From Rhodoblastus sp963713695 (GTDB lineage: Bacteria > Pseudomonadota > Alphaproteobacteria > Rhizobiales > Beijerinckiaceae): a stretch of DNA of 64,000 nucleotides. The notes under the pieces are model-generated. The model worked only from the letters and a program-made list of their open reading frames with translations. It did not search any database and was not told the origin of the DNA. The translations under genes and the position numbers were made by a program. The DNA is taken from positions 1-64,000 of the forward strand of contig CAVQMU010000009.1 of NCBI GenBank assembly GCA_963713695.1. The letters run 5' to 3'. This document shows, in pieces, positions 28,265 to 37,746 of this stretch. How positions within the stretch are numbered: position 1 is the stretch's first letter; every line of letters starts with the position of its first letter.

Positions 28265-29266
28265 ATGACAAAAATCAATCGCCGCACCTGCCTGAGCCTT
28301 GGCCTGATCGGCCTCGCAAGCTCCGTCGTCCCTGCGGCCGCGCTTCCCTCCGAACTCCGCCGTTCCCGGCGTGCGCCGCGCCGGCCACGCCTTCGGAACC
28401 ACCGTCTTCATCCGGGTGGAAGGCCTGGCCAAACCAGAGGCCGAAGCCGCGCTCGACGCCGCCTTCGCCGAAATCCGCCTGGTCGAGCGCGTCGCCAGCC
28501 TGACCAACGCCGACAGCGAAATCAGCCGGCTCAATCGTGACGGCGCGCTGAAAAATCCGCATCCCGCCTTTGTTGAAATGCTGCGCTTCTCCCAGCGCCT
28601 GCACCAGGCCTCCAACGGCGCTTTTGACATTACCGTGCAGCCGCTCTGGCTGCTGTGCGACGGCAAGGCCAAACAGGGCGCCTGGCCGAATGCGGCGGAA
28701 CTGGAGGCGGCGCGCCGTCTCGCCGATCAAGGCAAGCTGCAAGTCGACGAGGATTACCTGTCCTTTGCCGAGCCGGGCATGGGCATGACGCTGAACGGCG
28801 TCGCCCAGGGCTATGCGGCGGACCGCGTCGCCGCGGTTTTGCGCGCGCGAGGGGTGACCAGCGCGTTTTTCGACACCGGCGAGATCGAGGCGCTCGGCCT
28901 GCGTCCCGACAGAAGCGCCTGGACGGCGGCGATCCAGCATCCACGCCATGCCGATAAATCCGTCGCGCTCGCCAATGTCACGGGCGCGCTCGCAACCTCC
29001 GGCGATTACGAATATTTCTGGTCGCCGGATTTCGAGCGCAACCACATTCTCGATCCCCGCACCGGCGTCTCGCCGAAAGGTTTCGCCTCGGCGTCGGTGC
29101 TGGCGCCGACCGGACTGGCCGCGACTCGCTCACCAAGGCGGTTTTCATCATGGATTGGGCGGAGAGCCAGGTTCTGCTGAAACAATTCGGCGCCAGCGCG
29201 CTCGCGGTCGGCAAGGACGGGACGGTCGTCGCCACCGAGGATTTTCCGATTTTGCGCCGGTCCTGA
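28265..29266 (+). CDS. apbE: ApbE-family FAD:protein FMN transferase (NosX-like), frame broken by indels
   Basis: Attaches FMN covalently to periplasmic flavoproteins such as NosR. Signal peptide MTKINRRTCLSLGLIGLASS; then GHAFGTTVFIRVEG, the ApbE core LNGVAQGYAADRVAAVL, ALATSGDYEYFW and HILDPRTGVSPKGFASASVL. About 333 aa after correction. Breaks near 28370 (+1) and 29127 (-1). The position usually written N-L-G-G-D-I in ApbE reads DTGEIEALG here, a small departure. Directly after nosR, so NosR is the likely substrate. Confidence 0.85.
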
Positions 29267-29355
29267 TCGGCGCGGCGCCGGTCGGCCGCTGGGTTCTGCG
29301 CCGATCGGCGAAAATTTAAACCCCTCGAGATTTGCAAATATTTGGAGCCAAAATC

Positions 29356-29757
29356 ATGCAACAACATCCCAATGCTGACGCGACCCGCCTGGAAAAAGGA
29401 CAATTTGTACTTTCAACCATCGAGCCCACGCTGCAAAGCCAGGCGATAGAAGGCGTCGGCGACATCGCGCCGGATTTCGCCCGGTTCACCGTGGAATTCC
29501 CTTTCGGCGACCTTTATTCCCGCCCGGGCCTCGATCTGCGCTCGCGCGAAGTCGCCACCATCGCGGCGCTGACCGCGCTGGGCACGATGCCGCAATTGCG
29601 CCTGCACGTCGGTTGCGGCCTGAATGTCGGCCTGACCCGCGAGGAAATCGTCGAAATCATCATGCAGATGACCGCTTACGCCGGTTTTCCCGCCGCCTGG
29701 AACGGTCTCGTCGCGGCGAAGGATGTTTTCGCCGAGCGCGATCAGAAGGACGTCTGA
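29356..29757 (+). CDS. carboxymuconolactone decarboxylase-family protein
   Basis: A 133-aa helical protein of the CMD/AhpD superfamily. RSREVATIAALTALGTMPQL and HVGCGLNVGLTREEIVEII match the family core, and AYAGFPAAWNGLVAAKDVF the last helices. Only one cysteine is visible (HVGCG), so the CxxC of AhpD-type peroxidases is missing and it is closer to the gamma-CMD branch. Role with NosR and ApbE unknown; it may simply share the transcript. A strong terminator follows. Confidence 0.8.
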   Translation: MQQHPNADATRLEKGQFVLSTIEPTLQSQAIEGVGDIAPDFARFTVEFPFGDLYSRPGLDLRSREVATIAALTALGTMPQLRLHVGCGLNVGLTREEIVEIIMQMTAYAGFPAAWNGLVAAKDVFAERDQKDV

Positions 29758-29777
29758 GCCGCGGTTTCGCGCAAAAA

Positions 29778-29815
29778 CAGGCGCGCGGCCAACGCGCGCC
29801 TGAGAGCGTTTTTTT
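29778..29815 (+). terminator. Rho-independent terminator after the CMD gene
   Basis: A 10-bp perfect stem (29778-29787 with 29793-29802), a 5-base loop and seven T at 29809-29815, the strongest terminator in the window. It ends the nosR-apbE-CMD unit. Confidence 0.9.
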
Positions 29816-29911
29816 AGCTGTTCGTTTTGGCGCGGCGTTCCCGGCCGCGAGAATTTCACGCCGTCGCGGCCTCGGTCCGAAAACGCCAATTTGCGGCTTC
29901 GCGGAGATTGC

Positions 29912-30886
29912 ATGCAGCCTTGCCTGGAAACTGATTGCGACCCCGCCGCTCTCGCGCTGCTGCGCAGGATCGCGGGCGACGGCAAACGCTCCGCCGCGAT
30001 TCGCAAGCGAGCGCGGATCGCGCTTCTCGCGGCGGAAAGCCGGCCCGAGCGGGAAATCGCCAAAATCCTCGGCGTCAGCCGCCCCACCGTCTCGCGCTGG
30101 CGCAAAAGGTTCGAAGATGAGGGGGTGGAAGGTCTGTTGCGTGAAAAAGCCGGCAAGCCCGGCCGGAAATCGCGGCAGAGCGAGCTTTCCGCCGAGGTGC
30201 TGGCGCTGATCTGCCAACCGCCGCCGCAAAACCGGACGGTCTGGACGGGCCGCGCCATGGCCGAGGCGATGGATCTGTCGTTGCGCAGCGTCCAGCGCAT
30301 CTGGAGCGCCGAAAATCTGGATCCGCGGCGGATCCGCTTTTTCCGTCGACCGCGCGACCACAAATTTGCGGCGTCGGTCGCAAACTTCGCGGGCTTTTAC
30401 GGCTCGGAGCGGCTGCGCGCCGTGATCCTCCGCGCCCCCCGCGCCGAACGTCCGGTCGCCCGGCCAGAAGGCGGAAAAAGCCCGCGCGCGCCGATCACGC
30501 CAGTCTGGTGCTTTCATGAAATTCTTTGCGATCTCGACGAGGCCGCCGCGTCCGCCCGCCCGATAGCGGCCTATGATGGATTCTGCGCTTTGCTGGCCAA
30601 GATCGACGCGGCGACGCCCGTCGGAGATGTGTTCCACGTCATTGTCCACGGCCCCCCGGCGGGGGCGGCGCCCTTGTCCTGGCTTTCAGCCTACCCGCGC
30701 CTGATCCTGCATATCGTTCCAGAGCAGACGCCGTGGCTCACCGTCATGCTGGATTTCTTCGCCACTCTGCTGCGCTGCATGCCGGAGTGCGAGGCAGTCG
30801 ATCTGCTCGCCACATTCCTCGAATTGCGCCTGGCGGCCGTGGCGCAAAGGGACGGTGTCGGCGGCGCCCTGGCCTGGACCCGCTGA
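29912..30886 (+). CDS. transposase-derived helix-turn-helix protein, IS630-like, catalytic residues lost
   Basis: A 324-aa intact protein. Residues 30-80 are an IS630-type helix-turn-helix (EREIAKILGVSRPTVSRWRK); a second one lies at 111-135 (TGRAMAEAMDLSLRSVQRIW). The remainder follows the IS630 DDE fold (ALLAKIDAATPVGDVFHVIV, YPRLILHIVPEQTPWL), yet the usual DNYATHK position reads HGPPAGA (His246) and the catalytic Glu position reads Leu280 (TVMLDFF). The first Asp region (DEKSQ) is not recognisable. So it should bind DNA but not transpose. No terminal repeats were seen around it. A domesticated regulator is the best reading; a dying insertion sequence is the alternative, less likely because the frame is clean. 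Confidence 0.7.
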   Translation: MQPCLETDCDPAALALLRRIAGDGKRSAAIRKRARIALLAAESRPEREIAKILGVSRPTVSRWRKRFEDEGVEGLLREKAGKPGRKSRQSELSAEVLALICQPPPQNRTVWTGRAMAEAMDLSLRSVQRIWSAENLDPRRIRFFRRPRDHKFAASVANFAGFYGSERLRAVILRAPRAERPVARPEGGKSPRAPITPVWCFHEILCDLDEAAASARPIAAYDGFCALLAKIDAATPVGDVFHVIVHGPPAGAAPLSWLSAYPRLILHIVPEQTPWLTVMLDFFATLLRCMPECEAVDLLATFLELRLAAVAQRDGVGGALAWTR

Positions 30887-31025
30887 CCCCAATCCCGTTC
30901 GGGACGAGCGATGGGCGATCATCGCCGACAGAGTGATGAAGCGCGGAGCGCTCGCTTTCGCCCTCGATGAAAAATGCTAAGCTCTCCGCCAATCTTCGCA
31001 ACTCAGGGCTTTCAGATCAAAAATC

Positions 31026-32482
31026 ATGTTTGAACAGACATTCAAAAATATTGACGACGTTCTCTGGAAAGAAGCGGGCTGCACCACCGAACTCGATTAC
31101 ACCGAGCAGACCTCGTGGATTTTGTTCCTCAAATATCTGGATGATCTGGAGCAGGAGCGCGCGCTTCAGGCGGAACTGGTCGGCAAGGCCTACGCCTATA
31201 TCATCGACGCGCCGCATCGCTGGTCGAAATGGGCCGCGCCGAAGAACGCAAAGGGCGAGTTCGACCACGACAAGGCCCTGACCGGCTCGGACCTGATCGA
31301 TTACGTCAACAGGACGCTCTGGCCCTACCTGCGAGGCTTCAAGACCTCCGCCGAGCATCCCGACACCATCGAATACAAGATCGGCGAGATCTTTTCCGAG
31401 ATCGAAAACAAGTTCCGCAGCGGCTACAGCCTGCGCGACGCGCTGGAACTGATCGACCAGTTGCGCTTTCGCTCGCAGGCGGAAAAGCACGAGCTGTCGC
31501 ACATGTACGAAGCCAAGATCAAGAACATGGGCAATGCCGGGCGCAATGGCGGCGAATATTACACGCCGCGCCCGCTCATCCGCGCGATGATCAAGGTGAC
31601 GAAGCCAAAAGTCGGCGAGCGCATCTATGACGGCGCTTGCGGCTCGGCCGGCTTTTTATGCGAGGCCTTCGATTTTTTACGCGCACAACCCGGCCTTTCG
31701 ACCGGCGACCTGAAAGCCCTGCAGGAGACAACCTTCTACGGGCGCGAGAAAAAGAGCCTCGCCTATGTCATCGCCATCATGAACATGATCCTGCATGGCA
31801 TCGACGGCCGAACATCGTCCACACCAACACGCTGGCGCAAAACCTCAGCGACATTCAGGAGAAGGATCGGTTCCACGTCATCCTGGCCAACCCGCCGTTC
31901 GGCGGCAAGGAGCGGCCCGAGGTCCAGCAGAATTTCCCGATCCGCACCGGCGAGACCGCCTTCCTGTTCCTCCAGCATTTCATAAAATCGCTGAAGGCGG
32001 GCGGACGCGCCGCCGTGGTCATCAAGAACACGTTTTTGTCCAACGGCGACAACGCCAGCGTCAGCCTTCGCCGCGAGCTGCTGACGAGCTGCAACCTGCA
32101 TACGGTGTTGGATTGCCCCGGCGGGACGTTTTTGGGCGCGGGCTGAAAACCGTCGTGCTGTTTTTCGAGAAAGGCGCGGCTTCCAGAAAAATCTGGTTTT
32201 ACCAGCTCGACCCCGGCCGCAACATGGGCAAGACCAACCCGCTCAATGACAACGATCTCGCGGAATTCGTCAGCCTTCAGGCGCGCTTCGCCGGACTCTG
32301 AAAAGAGCTGGAGCGTCGAGGCCAGCCAGCTCGACCCGGACAGCTTTGACCTATCCGTCAAAAACCCCAATGGCGGCGAAGAAGTCACCCACCGCAGCCC
32401 GCAGGACATCATGGACGAAATCGCCGCGCTGGACGCCGAGAGTGCGGAGATTCTGGCGAATATCCGGGGGCTGCTGGCATGA
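31026..32482 (+). CDS. hsdM: type I restriction-modification DNA methyltransferase subunit M, frame broken by indels
   Basis: Adenine-specific methyltransferase subunit of a type I system, about 485 aa. N-terminal helical domain (LWKEAGCTTELDYTEQTSWI), GGEYYTPRPLIRAMI, SAM motif DGACGSAGFL and catalytic motif IV ANPPFGGKE. Breaks near 31810 (-1), 32143 (-1) and 32296 (+1); after correction the protein reads to EILANIRGLLA and a TGA at 32480. A second, diverged copy of this 3' end lies just before hsdS (32800-32834), separated by a palindromic element. Confidence 0.88.
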
Positions 32483-32592
32483 GAGGCCGCTTTTCCTGCC
32501 CGGTGCAGAGCGACCATTGCGAGGATATGCTCGCTATGGTCCATCGGAACCATTTCGGTGAGAGCGCCAAAATGGTCGAAATCGCCTCGGCC

Positions 32593-32730
32593 GTCATGCC
32601 CGGGCTTGTCCCGGGCATCCACGCCGGGCCGCCGCTTCAACGCCGCCGAATGGGACGGAGCGGTTCGCATCTGCCGCACTTTGCCGCGCTCCATGCCGGC
32701 GTGGATGGCCGGGACAAGCCCGGCCATGAC
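32593..32730. repeat. palindromic repeat element inserted between hsdM and hsdS
   Basis: Arms of 34 bases at 32593-32626 and 32697-32730 are inverted copies with two mismatches; each contains a CCCGGGCTTGTCCCGGG-like core. This is the well-known type of dispersed repeat in Rhizobiales genomes, often read as spurious peptides. An open frame across 32479-32835 is an artefact of this repeat. A cluster of such arms may fold as RNA and affect hsdS expression. Confidence 0.8.
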
Positions 32731-32831
32731 GCGGGTTTGTCTCCGAAAGGCAGCGAGTTGGTGACGGATTGTCACCGACTGAGGCCGAAAATTGAAAATG
32801 GCGAGTTTTTAAAGAATATTCGGGGGCTGCT

Positions 32832-33917
32832 GTGAAGGCGGGCTGGCAACGAAAACAGCTCGCCGAAGTGTGCGCGATTGATAAAATGCAGGGCTTTCAC
32901 GCGGGCCTTCCTTATGTTGGTCTTGAGAATATTGAAGCGCAGACCGCTCGGTTTGTCGGCGACTTGAATGCGCAAGCTGTAAAAAGCGCCACGTTTCGTT
33001 TTTCGCCCGATCACATTCTGTACGGTCGCTTGCGACCCTATTTGAACAAGGTTTTAGCGCCTGACTTTTCCGGACATTGCTCCACGGAAATCTTCCCACT
33101 TAGGCCATACCCCTCGTTGTTGCGGGAGTTTCTTCTATATTGGCTCATTTCCGACGAGACGGGTCTTCGCATCGACGCAACGTGCACCGGCGCGCGAATG
33201 CCTCGCGCCAACATGAACGAGGTAATGGAATTTGAATTGCCGATCCCTCCGCTCCCTGAACAGCGGCGGATCGTTGGCACTTTGGACGAGGCCTTTGCCG
33301 GGCTGGAGGCGATGCGCGCCCATGCCGAAAAGAACCTCTAAAACGCCCACGCATTGTTTAACAGCGAACTTCGCATTTTGTTTTCCGGAAGAAACGACGA
33401 TTGGAGTAGCACAACAATTGGCGAGCAATTTATGCTCCAACGCGGATTCGATATTACAAAGGATCAGCAGAAAGCCGGCTCTATCCCTGTCGTGTCCAGC
33501 GGCGGCATAAAAAGCTTTCATAACGTGGCGATGGTGACTGGCCCAGGAGTGGTGATCGGGCGAAAAGGAACGTTGGGAAAGGTCTTTTACCTCGACGGCG
33601 ATTTCTGGCCACACGACACCACGCTCTGGGTCAAAACATTCAAGGGCAACAACCCAAAATTCGTCTACCACTTTCTTCGGACGCTCGACGCGGTTAGTCT
33701 TGATTCTGGTGCGGCGAATCCTGCTCTCAATCGCAATCAGGTCCATCCGCTTCCCATACGTTGGCCGTCCATCTCTCTTCAGAGAGGCTTCTCCGAAAAG
33801 CTGGATAATTTGGAAGCAGAAACTGATCGTCTCACTACGATCTACGAACAAAAGCTTGGAAATATGCACGAACTCAAAAAATCCCTTTTGCACCAAGCCT
33901 TTTCCGGCCAACTCTAG
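32832..33917 (+). CDS. hsdS: type I specificity subunit S, split by an in-frame stop
   Basis: DNA-recognition subunit of the type I system. The first half-repeat ends in PIPPLPEQRRIVGTLDEAFA followed by a helical spacer (GLEAMRAHAEKNL). A TAA at 33339-33341 then stops translation. The same frame continues (from a TTG at 33354) with a second target-recognition domain (DDWSSTTIGEQFMLQRGFDI) and a final spacer (LEAETDRLTTIYEQKLGNM). Replacing the TAA with CAA would give one 361-aa protein. Start is GTG at 32832, overlapping a TGA as GTGA. It may be a pseudogene, or two half-subunits. Confidence 0.75.
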
Positions 33918-33927
33918 AGCCCCGCCA

Positions 33928-34990
33928 TGGACGAAACGCCGCCGCCAAAATCGAGCATCCTCCTCTATCAGACCGAAGATGGACGGACGCGCATCGATTG
34001 CCGCCTTCAGGACGAAATCTTTGGCTGACCCAGGCGCTGATCGCCGAATTGTTTCAGGTCACGCCGCAAAACGTCACCCTCCACCTGAAAGCGATTTTCG
34101 CGGAAGGCGAAATCGACGAGGCGGCAACTTGTAAGGATTACTTACAAGTTCGATCCGAAGGCGGGCGCGAGGTGTCGCGCAAGCTGCGCCATTACAGCCT
34201 TCCCGCTATTCTGGCCGTGGGCCTGCGTGTGCGCAGCCATCGCGGCACGCAATTCCGGCAATGGGCGATTGCCCGGTTGACGGAATATCTCGTCAAGGGT
34301 TTCGCGATGGATGACGAGCGGCTGAAAAACCCGCCCGTTTCAGGCCAGACCGATTATTTCGACGAGCTTCTGACGCGCATTCGCGACATACGCTCCTCCG
34401 AGCGTCGCTTTTATCAAAAAGTGCTCGACATCTACGCGACCAGCATTGATTACACGCCGAATCTGGAGCTGTCGCAGACGTTTTTCGCCACGGTGCAAAA
34501 CAAGATGCACTGGGCTTCACATGGCCATACGGCGGCGGAGGTGGTTCACCAACGCGCCGACGCGGCCAAACCCGCAATGGGCCTGACAGTGACGCGGCCC
34601 GGTGGGCTTTTACGCAAGGCAGATGTTTCCATCGCCAAGAATTATCTTGCCGAGGACGAATTGAACGCGCTCAACCGCATTGTGTCCGCCTATCTCGAAT
34701 TTGCCGAGCTTCAGGCGTTGAACCGCAAGCCAATGACCATGCGGGACTGGATCGCCAAACTTGACGACTTTCTAAAATTGTCAGGGCGCGAATTGCTCGA
34801 TCATGCCGGAAAAATCTCGGCCGATGACGCAAAGGCGAAAGCCGAAATCGAATATGAGCAATATCGCAAGCTTCAGGATATGAGGCCTCGCCGCGTTGAC
34901 GACGATTTCGATGGTGCGACGAAGGGCCTGAAGAAGCTGGAAAAGCCGACGCCGCGCAAAATCAGGAAAAAGGGCGGCGGCGATGAATGA
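33928..34990 (+). CDS. RhuM-family protein, one frame break
   Basis: About 354 aa. The start MDETPPPKSSILLYQTEDGR and the following WLTQALIAELFQVTPQNVTL and GTQFRQWAIARLTEYLVKGF match the RhuM virulence-protein family, first known from a Salmonella pathogenicity island; biochemical function unknown. A winged-helix-like N-terminus suggests nucleic-acid binding. One base appears missing near 34012, before LWLTQ. The gene lies between hsdS and hsdR and overlaps hsdR by 8 bases, so it is part of the restriction operon. Confidence 0.82.
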
Positions 34991-37306
34991 AGCCGAAACC
35001 CGCGCCGAACTTATCGACCCCGCCCTGACAGCCGCAGGCTGGGGCGTGATCAAGGGCAGCCGTGTCAGGCGGGAGATGATCGCGCCGGGGCGCATTCAGG
35101 GCGCCGGCAAGCGCGTCGACCCGCTCAAATGCGATTACGTCCTGACCTACCGCAACCAGAAACTGGCGGTGATCGAGGCCAAGAGGCGCGGCCTCGCCGA
35201 CACGGAGGGCGTTGGGCAGGCGAAGGATTACGCCGGGCGGCTTTTGGCTCGCTTCGCCTATTCGACCAACGGCGTCGGCATCTATCGGATCGACATGAAG
35301 ACCGGCGCGGAAGGCTACGTTTCCGCTTATCCCTCGCCGGATGTTTTGTGGAAGCTGGTCTTCGCCGAGGCGAATGAATGGCGCGACCGTTTTACCGCCA
35401 TCCCCTTCGTTGAGAAGGGCTCGGGATGGTCGATCCGCTATTATCAGGCCAATGCCGTCAACAAGGCGCTGGAGGCGCTGGCCGCCGGCAAAACCCGCAT
35501 CCTGCTGACGCTGGCGACCGGAACCGGCAAGACGACCATTGCCTTCCAGATCGCCTGGAAATTGTTCGAAGCCCGCTGGAGCCTTTTGGGCGAGCCGACG
35601 CGCCGGCCGCGCATCCTCTTCCTGGCCGACCGCAACATCCTCGCCAATCAGGCCTTTAATGATTTTTCCTCCTTCGCCGCCTTTGCCGAAGACGGGATGA
35701 TCCGCATCAAGCCGGACGAGATCGCGAGGCGGGGTCGGGTCCCGAAAAACGGCAACCTGTTCTTCACGATCTTCCAGACCTTTTCGAGCGGGCGCGACGC
35801 CGAGGGCAGGTCGGCGCCGAGTTTTGGCGACTATCCCCCGGATTTCTTCGATTTCATCATCATCGACGAATGCCATCGCGGCGGCGCGAATGACGAAGGC
35901 GACTGGCGGAAAATTCTCGAATATTTTTCGCCCGCCGTGCAACTCGGCCTGACCGCGACGCCCAAGCGCAAGAACAATGTCGACACCTACGCCTATTTCG
36001 GCGATCCCGTTTACACCTATTCGCTCAAGCAGGGCATCAACGACGGTTTTTTGACCCCGTTCAAGGTCAAGCAGATCGCCACGACGCTCGACGATTATGT
36101 TTTTACGCCCGACGACACGGTCGTCGAAGGCGAGGTCGACCAGACCAAGCGCTACACGGAGGCTGATTTCAACCGGGTCATCGTCATCGAAGAGCGTGAA
36201 AAATATCGCGTCAAACTCTTCATGGAGCTGATCGACCAACGACAGAAAACACTCGTGTTCTGCGCAACCCAGCTTCACGCGCTGGCGGTGCGCAATCTGA
36301 TCAACCAGATCAAGACCAGCACGGACCCGCATTATTGCGAACGCGTGACCTCGGACGACGGCAAGCTCGGCGAGCAACAACTGCTGGCCTTTCAGGACAA
36401 CGAAAAGACCATCCCGACCATTCTGACCACCTCGCAAAAGCTTTCGACCGGCGTCGACGCCCGCAACATCCGCAACATCGTGCTGATGCGGCCGGTGACG
36501 ACGATGATCGAATTCAAGCAGATCATCGGGCGCGGCACCCGCCTGTTCGACGGCAAGGACCATTTCACGATCTATGATTTCGTGAAGGCCTACGAACTCT
36601 TCAACGATCCCGAATGGGATGGCGAGCCGCTGGACCCTCCAGAGGCGGCTACGCCACGGCCGCCGCGTCCCGAGGGCGACGGCGAAGGAGAGGGCGAGGG
36701 AAAACGAGAAGGCGACGAAGAGGCTGCCCGGCCCAGGACGATCAAGATCAAGCTGGCGGACGGAAAGGAGCGCACCATCCAGCACATGATGGCGACGACC
36801 TTCTGGAGCCCGGACGGCCGCCCCATGTCGGCGGCGGAATTCGTGCAGCGCCTGTTCGGTGAGCTGCCCCAGCTATTCAAGGACGAGGACGAATTGCGGC
36901 AAATCTGGTCCGCGCCCGAGACGCGCAAGGCCCTGCTGGACCAGCTTTCCGAAAAGGGCTTCAGCGGCGAACAGCTCGGCGCGATGCGCAAGCTGATCGA
37001 CGCCGAGAAAAGCGACCTGTTCGACGTCCTCGCCTACATCGCCTATGCGCGACCGCCGATCACCCGCCAGGACCGCGTCGAAGCGCGCCGCAACTCGATA
37101 TTGGCGCCCTACGACGCCAAGCTTCAGACGTTTCTGAATTTCGTCCTCGCGCAATATGTCGACCAAGGCGACGAAGAGCTGAGCGCCGACAAGCTCGGCA
37201 ACCTGCTCGTCTTGAAATATCACACGGTCAGCGACGCCGCCGCCGAACTGTCGCGACGATCCGGGACGCCTTCAATGGGTTTCAGCGGCATTTGTACGAG
37301 GCGTGA
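34983..37306 (+). CDS. hsdR: type I restriction endonuclease subunit R, break near 3' end
   Basis: ATP-driven translocase and nuclease of about 774 aa. The PD-(D/E)xK nuclease is at the N-terminus (Asp51 in CDYVLTYRNQ, then VIEAKRRG with Glu65 and Lys67). The motor has Walker A LATGTGKTT (177-185), DECH box IIIDECHRGG, GLTATPKRKN and QIIGRGTRLF. An acidic/proline stretch (PRPEGDGEGEGEGKREGDEE) links to the C-terminal domain for M/S contact. One missing base near 37251 hides the true end FQRHLYEA with TGA at 37304; uncorrected, the frame runs to 37349. Confidence 0.9.
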
Positions 37307-37421
37307 GTCCGATGGCTACGCGCCTGCCCTGCCCGGCGCTACATCCTGAAGTTGCAGGCTGCGTGCAAAACCGTGCAAAAAGCGCGTGTTTCCTGTCTGA
37401 ATCGCGCAATTTCCGTTAAAA

Positions 37422-37447
37422 ACGGGTCATTTTCCGACCGTTTTTTT
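37422..37447 (+). terminator. probable terminator after hsdR
   Basis: Short stem with one bulge (37422-37428 with 37436-37441), a 7-base loop and seven T (37441-37447). Stem is weak but the T tract is good. Confidence 0.5.
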
Positions 37448-37575
37448 CATCCGTTGATTTCCGCAACCTTGGCGTGCATTCCGCAAGGACGCCTGAAGCG
37501 CCGTCATGCCAAACGCCTGAATTTTCTGTGGTTTATCATGAGGTTCGCGCCCGCCCTCCCGGTCGGCGAAGCGGG

Positions 37576-37591
37576 TGTTTCACGTGGAACA
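37576..37591. promoter_or_regulatory. parS-like ParB binding site
   Basis: TGTTTCACGTGGAACA matches the near-universal chromosomal parS palindrome TGTTTCACGTGAAACA at 15 of 16 positions. Such sites nucleate ParB spreading and are usually within some tens of kb of the replication origin. No parAB genes are in the window. Confidence 0.65.
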
Positions 37592-37746
37592 TAGCAAGAA
37601 CATTTGAGAAATTTGCCGAATTTCAACCGGAAAACGCGGGCTTGACGCTTTTCACCTCCGCGCATCCGGCGCGATTGTCGCGCGGCGAGCGCGGCGCCAG
37701 AATGGCGATCGAGAGCTCAGGCTGCATGCATTTGGGGAAGGCGCAC

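Larger units (their letters stand above)
37307..37746. other. 440-base region between hsdR and the FAH gene
   Basis: Holds a terminator-like hairpin (37422-37447), a parS-like site (37576-37591) and probably the promoter of the FAH gene. A reading frame is open through part of it, but has no good start. Confidence 0.6.

Noticed and set aside
32479..32835. 118-codon frame between hsdM and hsdS
   Set aside because: Its peptide (MPGLVPGIHA, GRDKPGHDAG) is the classic mistranslation of the dispersed palindromic repeat.
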